Assembly (NCBI GenBank): GCA_009733575.1
Contig: ML769452.1
Span: 124,001 to 188,000, forward strand
Length of the DNA: 64,000 nucleotides
Origin: Gymnopus androsaceus JB14
Lineage: Eukaryota > Basidiomycota > Agaricomycetes > Agaricales > Omphalotaceae
Reading direction: 5' to 3'
Part shown: positions 56,872 to 64,000 of the stretch, piece by piece
Layout of the letters: every line of letters begins with the position of its first letter
Position numbering within the stretch: position 1 is the first letter of the stretch
The notes under the pieces: model-generated
Told to the model about the DNA's origin: nothing
Seen by the model: the letters and a program-made list of their open reading frames with translations, nothing else
The model's database searches: none
Made by a program: the position numbers and the translations under genes

Positions 56872-59465
56872 CTAATCAGACATGATGAACTCATCATCAG
56901 CCCCGTTTTCCATCCCCTCCGAATCCTCCGTTTCCCGCTTAATGGTGACAGCGGAGCGACGTTTTGAGTTCATGAATGGTCGGGCATGGTCAAGAATTGT
57001 TGGCCACTTGGTCTTCGGTGTTTTCTTGAGAACTGAATAATATTTCGAGACTGTCGGAGCCCATTCGTCGCTAAAGCCAGTGTCTTTGTTGTTTTTTGAG
57101 ACGTTGCCCTTGCCGTTCTGTACCTTTTCTTCCTTGGCCAGTCTCCGAGTCTCAGCGATTGAATTAAAACCGGGCTGCCAAGCATGAAGGGCACGTAAAT
57201 ACTGGACAGGTGTCAGAGAAAAAAAAAAAGGTGAAATGACAGACGACATACAGCAGCTGCACAGAGAGCAAGAGCTCCAGTTGGCGGGTCTGGATGAGGG
57301 ACATTCTGTGTGAATTCGAGATGCAAGCTAAGTGTTTCGAGGACACCTGGACCCTGCATCGCCCCTTTGCTCTCTGCACGCTATAAGCGAATTTAAGAAC
57401 CAAATGGTAATATAAAAAAAAGAGCATGCACGCACAGTTAGTCCTGGTGACGCATATCCCCAAGCATCGTTATCCAACTCTCCAGCAATGTAGTCCGCTC
57501 TACACTCCTGATCGTATTCTTCGGCCTTCCGAGAGACAATCTTCAAGGCCTTTTTCCCGATCTCACTCCTATAAGTGCGAAGATTGGCTTGAATCTAAAG
57601 TTCCGCCGTAGAATCATTAGCATTTGGAGCAATAACTGAATAAGAACTCACGACTCCAGTAATCGCAGGCTCGTTAGCGTCCTCCTTGAGAGCAGGAAAG
57701 ATCTCAGCCCAGAGGATCGCTTGAAAAGCCTTGAGCTCAAGGTTGCTGTTCGTACCGAACTGGGCCTCCTGAGCGCCAATAAAATTGTAGATATGAGGCA
57801 TGTACTGGGTATCCCATTTGCGAATGTCTTCAACGGACTTGAGGGGTAGGTGAGATTTACTCCAAGTATGTCGAGTTGCTTTTGGTTGAGTGCGGCGTTC
57901 TTTGCCATCAATTATCTTGACGTCTGCAGGCACAAGGCTGACTGCATTGACAGCCTTGAGTTTTCATCAACGTAAACTCGCACTGCCGTATTCAATAAAA
58001 ACTCACCTGTGACTTGCTCTTGGCCTTTGGTCCCTTTTTCTTCATCTCACGAGCTGCGGTCAGGCTTGCCACGCTCTCATCTTGGTCAAAATCACCAGCA
58101 GCTCCTTCGGATGTACCACCACCACATTCACTCGAAACTAGTGATACATTAGATGAGGCCGCTGCCTTTCGTTTGAGCAGCGTCTTCTGGGCATCTGCAC
58201 GAAGACCCCCAATGTCTGGTTTTGATTTTGGAGGAATCGTTGGCTTTTGACGCTTGATATTCCTGTGAGTAGAATTAGTATCAGCTACGATGACTTGATT
58301 CAGGATAGCAAATGAAAAATTAGTTTGGTACCCTTGTTCATCATTTGGAGGCCCCGGACGTTTCTTTGGCTTTGAACTGGAGCCTGGAATAATATCGATT
58401 GTGTTCGGAGGTGCCTCCATACGTTGCTGAGCGACTGCGCTGGCAACTGCAGATTTCTTAATCTATTCACATACGTGAGTGTGAATCAGATGTATAATCA
58501 ATGGAAAATCACTCACCTTTTCGCCTTTCTGCAGCCTCCTTCCTTTTTTCAGCATTCTTTTCCTGGGCTCGCTTCTTGGTCCACTCGGCCTCAAATTCAC
58601 GCAATGCAGCAGCATGTGCAAGCTCGGGATCCAAACCTGCATCATTGCTGGCATCGTCGTCTTCTGCTTCACCTTCATCTTCGCTAGGCATGAAATCGGG
58701 ATCGGAATTTTCATCCTCATCATCCATATCCATACGATCAGCAAAATCGGATTCGGTATCAACAGTAGATGTGGGTGGTAGGTCAATGTCATCAGGTGAA
58801 AAGAATCGGCCAGGTCCAAGCGGCTCGTAGTGTAGGTCTGCATCCTCTTCCATTTCAAGCGGATCTGGTTCTGGAGAGGCTTCCATGTCGAAATCAACTA
58901 GTATCTCTGCAGTAAGTTCTAAGTTTAAACGCTTTGATTTGATACTCACCTTGCGATTCAGGGTTGGGAGGGGCCAGTTCGGTAGCCTCTGGCGTGATTG
59001 CAGTAAGCGCAGATCTAATGATAGTATAGTTTAAGACTAACTTTGTTGTTCCAGGTTCGATGTGCTGGATTTTGTAACCGTCAAGTCAGTGCTGACCATG
59101 GACTCTAGTATATCAGAAAAAAATCAGTTACTTTGAAATACTATGAGTGAAGTACTTGCTTTCAGTGGTTGGTTTCGATTTTTTGGGTGCTCTCGGCATT
59201 TTTGGAGGTTCTGGATGGCGCCGCTGCAAATCAAGATCGGGACGCAATGATTGACGTTCAGCTTGGTCGCGAGCCCGATCATCTTCAACCTCGGCGATGC
59301 GTTTTTGTGAGCTAGTTGCCTTCTGAAATTCAGCTGAAGCTTTCGCATATCTTTTTCTTCTCTGGCAGCTGCCTCCTTCTGTTCTTTGGCAGCTTGTCGT
59401 TCCTTTTGGCTATACCGTTTGAGACCCATTGCTGCAAGGTCAACTTTTGCGCCGCGTAAGTTCAT
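56872..59465 (-). CDS. Plavaka accessory protein (TnpA-like), multi-exon
   Basis: Divergent from the transposase, start codons 115 bp apart. The N-terminus MNLRGAKVDLAAMGLKRYSQKERQAAKEQKE is highly charged and probably coiled-coil. Further exons: an acidic region (58509-58940: DIDLPPTSTVDTESDF, MDMDDEDENSDPDF) with a Lys/Arg/Glu-rich helix (EAEWTKKRAQEKNAEKRK), a basic region (58000-58410), VEDIRKWDTQYMPHIYNFIG (57800), a conserved C-terminal part, and the end FIMSD at 56872. About eight introns; several junctions not resolved. Likely a DNA-binding or regulatory partner of the transposase, by analogy with TnpA of CACTA elements; no direct evidence. Confidence 0.55.
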
Positions 59466-59580
59466 ACTGTGAGGTAATAGGAGCAGTGGTTGTCGTTGGA
59501 ATTCAAGTGAAAACTTTTTTTTTTTTTTGATTTCGTAATCTTCAGCTTTGACTCGGACTGAATCTCGCCGCTAACAAGAT
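59466..59580. promoter_or_regulatory. Bidirectional promoter inside the transposon
   Basis: 115 bp between divergent ATGs, with a T12 run at 59515-59528. It must serve both the accessory and transposase genes. Confidence 0.5.
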
Positions 59581-62500
59581 ATGGCTCAACATCCTTGTCC
59601 TTATCATGGCTGCATTCGTAGATTTGATTGTCTTGGGTACCTGACCCGACATCTAAATTCGGGTATACATGCCAAAGGCAAGCTTCGTGAAACTAACCCT
59701 ATCTCTGCACCACAGAGCAATGACCCACTGTCTCCAAGTCCATCGTCGACTCCAGACTTTGAGGATCCACTGTTGCGGGTTCCTCAAGGCCCTCTGCCAC
59801 CCTCTCCGCCACCCTCTCTGCCCTCTGATCAATTCATTTATCATTCTTTTTTGACTGGTTAGTTCGTTTATCTTGATTATTCTGAAAGGTCATTGACGTT
59901 TTCACGAGCTAATAGGAGCTAAATGTGATCGACATGGCAATCCGATACCTCCTGATTCACCTCCCGAGCCGATTGAGGATGTGCAAAATCCTTGGGAGCC
60001 ATTTGCAGATGAGGTGGCATTTCGAGTCGGCAATCTTCTATTCAAGAAGACTGAGATGTCACAAGGGGACATTGACGAGCTCATGGACCTCTGGTCTCTT
60101 GATATCAAGCAGAGATTTGACTCAGATAGTGGTGGCCCTTTCCGGAACCATGAGGATTTGCTGAGTACAATTGACAGTATCCGGTCAGGAAGTGCTCCTT
60201 GGCAATGTCTTCAGACTGTCGTTCAAGACGATCTTCCTGAAAGTGCTCCTGAGTGGCAGAAGACATCATACCAGGTGTGGTATCGCGATCCCGACACAGT
60301 CATTGCCAATATTCTGGCCAATCCTGACTTTGCAGATAATTTTGATTCTGCTCCGTATGTCCATTTAGGGAAGGATGGTAAACGTCGCTGGAGTGATTTC
60401 ATGTCAGGTAACTTTTCCTTTAGACATGCTGTATGTTTATCCTGTTACTAAATTTTTTACGTGCGCTTACAATGTTTCAGAGCTCTATCTACGAAGATCC
60501 AGAAACAGGAGGTGATCGAGTAGCGGGTGCAATGTATTGCCCGATTATTCTCGGCGCCGACAAAACTACAGTTTCTGTAGCTACAGGACACGTTGAATAT
60601 CACCCACTTTATCTCTCTATTGGAAACCTCCATGGTTGTGCTCGTCGTGGACACCGTAACGGTGTTATACCCATTGGATTCCTTGCCATTCCCAAATGTA
60701 TGTTGAGCGTTTGCTTTAATCTTCCTTCATCTCACTCAAACTTATGCAGCTGACCGACGATATGATAATGATCCAAACTTCCGAACTTTCAAGAAACAAT
60801 TGTACCACAATTCCATTGCAGCAATCCTCCGTCCCTTGAAGCCTGCAATGACTACACCTGTTGTTCGTCGGTGCCCCGATGGTCATTTTCGTCAGGTGAT
60901 ATATGATCTTGCGGCATTTATTGCAGACTACCCCGAGCAAGTGTTGCTTGCTGGTGTAGTGCAGGGCTGGTGTTGTCGGCGAGCATTCCTTGCTTCTTAT
61001 TGTGCATCACTAATGTGATTCATAGATGTACAGCTCATCATCGTAACCTGGATGGTTCCGGCGAGCCGCGCACTCGGAAATGGGACGAGGCCTTATGCGA
61101 AGAGTATGGTGGTGATTCCGATGTTCTGTGGGACAATTATGGGGTTGATGATGATATTGTTGTAAGTTATATCAACGCCGTACTTTCACGCTCGATAAAT
61201 AACCATCTGTTAAAAGCCGTTCACTCACCAATTTCCGCGTGCCGATATTCATGAAATGTTGACCCCAGATCTTCTGCATCAGATTGTCAAGGGGTGTTTC
61301 AAGGATATGCTCGTGGACTGGATTGGTGAGTATCTGGTTCTCACCCATGGTGAAGCACTGGGCAAAGGAGATCATGGATGAGATTGACCATCGGTAAGTG
61401 TGTTTTCCCTGTTCATTGTACTGTACAGAAATCTTACGTCTTGTTCAGAATCTCGGTCATACCACCTTTTCCAGGCCTACGTCGATTCCCACAAGGTCGT
61501 CGATTCAAGCAATGGACCGGGAACGACTCGAAAGCTCTCATGAAGGTAAGTTCTGTCCATACTATTTGCGCTGTCAAATTGCTCAAAAAGGATCTTTGAA
61601 TTTAGGTCTACCTCCCTGCAGTCGCAGAGCATATCCCAGAGGAAATGTCTCAATGTCTTGCCTCCTTTCTGCATTTCTGTTACCTGGTCCGCCGTACAGA
61701 TTTTACTGAAGACACAATCACCGAGATTCAATCCGAAATCCACCAATTTAATCATTTCCGCCAAATTTTCATCTCCTCAGGAGTGCGAGAGCACTTCTCA
61801 ATCCCTCGCATGCACTCAATGCCCCACTACCCATATCTCATCCTCGAATTTGGAGCTCCTAACGGTGTCTGCTCATCGATTACCGAGTCCCGTCATATTA
61901 CTGCTGTAAAAAAGCCCTGGAGGCGCTCAAATCGTTACAATGCCCTCAGTCAGATGCTTCTCACGAACCAGCGGAACGATAAGCTTGCAGCCCTTCGCTC
62001 CGAACTGGCTGAACATGGACTCATGCCTCCACTTCAAGCTCCTCCATCCGATTTGTTTGACACAGAGAAAGAGGATGAGGGTGCTATGGATGGGGACCAC
62101 TTACTTGCCAAAGTTGAACTGGCGAAGACTCGAGGTCAGATTTTTTTTTCAAAATTAACAGACCTTTTAATAATGTATATTGTTTATAGTGCGCAATCAT
62201 CCCCGCTACATGGATCCTTTGGCAGAGTTCCTAGGAGAGCCTGACCTTTCCAAGCTAACTCGACGGTTTCTTTACGAGCAGCTGCACGGGTGCTCATCTG
62301 ATACAGTTGACCTAGACTCCTGTCCCGAGATCACCTCTAAGGTTGACGTATTCCACTCTGCAGTTGCAATGTTCTACGCACCCAGCGACAATTCTGGGAT
62401 CCGTGGTATGCATCGAGAGCGGATACGTTGCACTCCATCTTGGTATGGTAATCCACGCTACGACACAGTTCTGGTCATAACAGATGAGGACAAACCAGGC

Positions 62501-62845
62501 TTCAAGGGAATGAGTGCTGCCCGAGTTCGTTTGTTTTTCTCATTTCAACATCAGGGTGAAATTTATCCCTGCGCACTTGTTCATTGGTACAATGTGTACG
62601 GTCGCTCACGGGATATCAAGACTGGAATGTGGGTTGTACGGCCATCCTACCTCAATACCCATCAGCATCATCCTCACCTGGCAGTTATTCATGTAGATGC
62701 TCTTCTACGAGGCGCTCATCTCATCCCAGTTTATGGACTTTCCCCAATACCTCGTTCGTTAAAATTTTATGACTCATTAGACTTATTTAAAGCTTTTTAT
62801 GTCAACCATTATGCCGATTATCATGCAAATGAAATCCTAGTTTAA
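59581..62845 (+). CDS. Plavaka transposase with N-terminal C2H2 finger
   Basis: DNA transposase. The N-terminus has a C2H2 finger, CPYHGCIRRFDCLGYLTRH. A Pro-rich linker follows, then the conserved family region: TSYQVWYRDPDTVIANIL, PIILGADKTTVSV, HPLYLSIGNLH, HEMLTPDLLHQIVKGCFKD, DWIGEYL, PGLRRFPQGRRFKQWTGND, EFGAPNGVCSSITESRH, and the C-terminal KGMSAARVRLFFSF, YPCALVHWYN. Nine to ten exons join in frame from 59581 to the stop at 62845. One intron, 60979-61025, requires a GC donor (CG|GCGAGC, acceptor TTCATAG). About 850-900 residues. Apparently intact. Confidence 0.83.
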
Positions 62846-63002
62846 CTAACAGTATTTATTTGCTCGCCATTCAAAAGGTGCCAGTGGTAAGAATTCTTGA
62901 CATGGCAGTCAAGAATTCTTACCATTTAGGGTTAAGGCTAACGGCCCGCCCTGGATCCCGAGTTATCCCAGTTCGAAATTTTTCAAGTCACTTCATCCCA
63001 TC

Positions 63003-63625
63003 ATGACTGATTCTGAATCTCTGAAGCGCAAAGCAGAGAACGAAAATTTGGCTCTACATGAGCCACCCCGAAAGCTTACTAGTCCCCGCAAGCCACTTCA
63101 AAAGTATGTGCTTTTATTTATTTATTCTATACAACTTGAGTAACGTTTGAATTTATCAGTGTTAGCAATGACTCGGAGTACCACAGTACCGAGTCTGCTA
63201 AAAAGAATGCCGGAGTCATTGTTGATGATCTGGATACAATCACGAATCAAACTAGGAAAGAGGATTCAATTGATCTTGATGCAACTCTTGTTATGGACTC
63301 GGAGGACAGCTGCCATGGAGAAATGAAAAAGGCCTCGGAGCCTAATTCGAGTGTATCACGTACATTTACAATTATTTATTACTGCTTGACCATTCAAAAA
63401 ATGTTGTCAGCGCAACTCAATCAAGATGACTTGAAGTGGCCGCTCTCGCGGCTCAAGCTCGTTCACCGATCAGCATTAATTCACGAAGTGGTTCCTGTGG
63501 TCTATAGGGAAAATCAGAGACTGAGGAGTGTAATAAGGTTGCTGGAAGAGCGGTTAGTGTTGAAAGAGGCAGAGGTTGGGAAGTTACAGACTGCACTTGA
63601 AAATATCCGCCAGAACCATCAGTAA
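63003..63625 (+). CDS. Small coiled-coil protein of the transposon
   Basis: ATG 63003 (MTDSESLKRKAENENLALH). The first exon ends at about 63102, intron to about 63160 (acceptor ATCAG), then a frame to the stop at 63625. A 60-nt in-frame intron, 63351-63410 (GTGTAT...TGTCAG), is likely. The N-terminal part is charged with a basic stretch (RKLTSPRKPLQK); the C-terminal part is a predicted coiled coil (ENQRLRSVIRLLEERLVLKE). No family recognised. It lies between the transposase and the right terminal repeats, so it belongs to the element. A run of dyad symmetry (AAGAATTCTTGACATGGCAGTCAAGAATTCTT) is split at 62889-62905/62908-62925 upstream. Confidence 0.5.
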
Positions 63626-63821
63626 ATACATTTTTTGTCATGTCGTAGTTGTATGGAACAGTGTATTCATGTTACAAGTTTCATACATTTTCCATACATT
63701 TCTGCATGTATGGAAGAGTCCAATGGGACATGATATGGATACGTATGGATAAGTATGGATGTATAAGTTCAATACATGCCATACTTCCCATAGCGCTCAT
63801 ACTTTTGCGAAACTGCTGATG

Positions 63822-64000
63822 TGGTTAGCTACCATCTGAATAGGGTCAAGGCATAAAGTATAACACTGGCTGTTTTTGGGCCAGCTTATATGAAGTAAAA
63901 CATTACAGTTGAGTATATATATAGACCAAATCAGTCTTTGACCAGCAGTTGGCTACCTATAGCACATCCATATTGTACTGAAATTATATAGATCCAAAAT
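63822..64000. other. Right flank of the transposon
   Basis: 179 bp, AT-rich, with TATATATAT near 63915. No gene seen before the window end. Confidence 0.3.

Larger units (their letters stand above)
56330..63821 (+). mobile_element. Plavaka-type (CACTA-like) DNA transposon, about 7.5 kb, near complete
   Basis: Terminal inverted repeat CATCAGCA(C/G)TTTCGCA at 56330 and, inverted, ending 63821. Both subterminal regions (56345-56560 and 63645-63800) are dense in CCATAC/GTATGG motifs, as expected for transposase-binding sites of CACTA-type elements. Inside are three genes: an accessory protein (minus), the transposase (plus) and a small coiled-coil protein (plus). If the repeat is taken as CAGCA..., a 2-bp AT duplication flanks the element; exact ends are uncertain. 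Coding regions are open after splicing, so the element may be autonomous. Confidence 0.75.

Overview
The window is nuclear DNA of a filamentous basidiomycete, most probably an Agaricomycete. Genes are split by many short (about 50-60 nt) GT-AG introns with CTAAC-like branch sites. The window holds a spliced tRNA-Val, an Argonaute, a mitochondrial homoaconitase of the alpha-aminoadipate lysine pathway, a DUF1996 protein and a Plavaka-type (CACTA-like) DNA transposon typical of Agaricomycetes. Exon limits come from splice signals and continuity with known families, so they are approximate where not stated.

Layout. 1-1287: 3'-truncated acyl-CoA thioesterase (minus). 1590-10460: four tandem secreted SurE-like phosphatase/nucleotidase genes (minus), the last one broken, with homologous spacers. 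11962-13908: Ser/Pro-rich two-TM protein. 14280-19270: gene-poor, with one weak gene model, tRNA-Val(AAC) and a diverged repeat on each side of the tRNA. 19270-20178: small hydrophilic protein with an internal repeat. 20603-24019: Argonaute. 24587-26461: IucA/IucC-type siderophore synthetase. 26803-28832: IlvD/Edd dehydratase. 28918-30468: Deg1/PUS3 pseudouridine synthase. 30929-41527: a rearranged duplicated block with two GPR1/FUN34/YaaH transporters, homoaconitase, copies and fragments of an Agaricomycete gene of unknown function, and a trypsin-like protein family. 41861-43821: DUF1996 protein. 44270-52905: two NADAR-domain genes around a PARP-type ADP-ribosyltransferase gene. 52906-55350: two TA-flanked inverted-repeat elements inserted in duplicated noncoding DNA. 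55353-56066: fragment of a repeat-type gene. 56330-63821: a nearly complete Plavaka transposon with three genes.

The most interesting part is 44-53 kb. A PARP-like transferase with four Cys-rich repeats lies beside a gene for a NADAR domain, a fold reported to remove ADP-ribose from guanine. An inverted partial duplication has joined a copy of the transferase's promoter and Cys-rich N-terminal part to a second NADAR domain. This looks like a modifier/eraser pair, comparable to bacterial DarT-NADAR modules.

A caution applies throughout. Several genes between 27 and 48 kb, and the fourth SurE copy, carry single-base indels, mostly changes in length of a short run of one base, whereas Argonaute, PUS3, the siderophore synthetase and the transposase read through. 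Sequencing error and real decay cannot be separated from the sequence alone.
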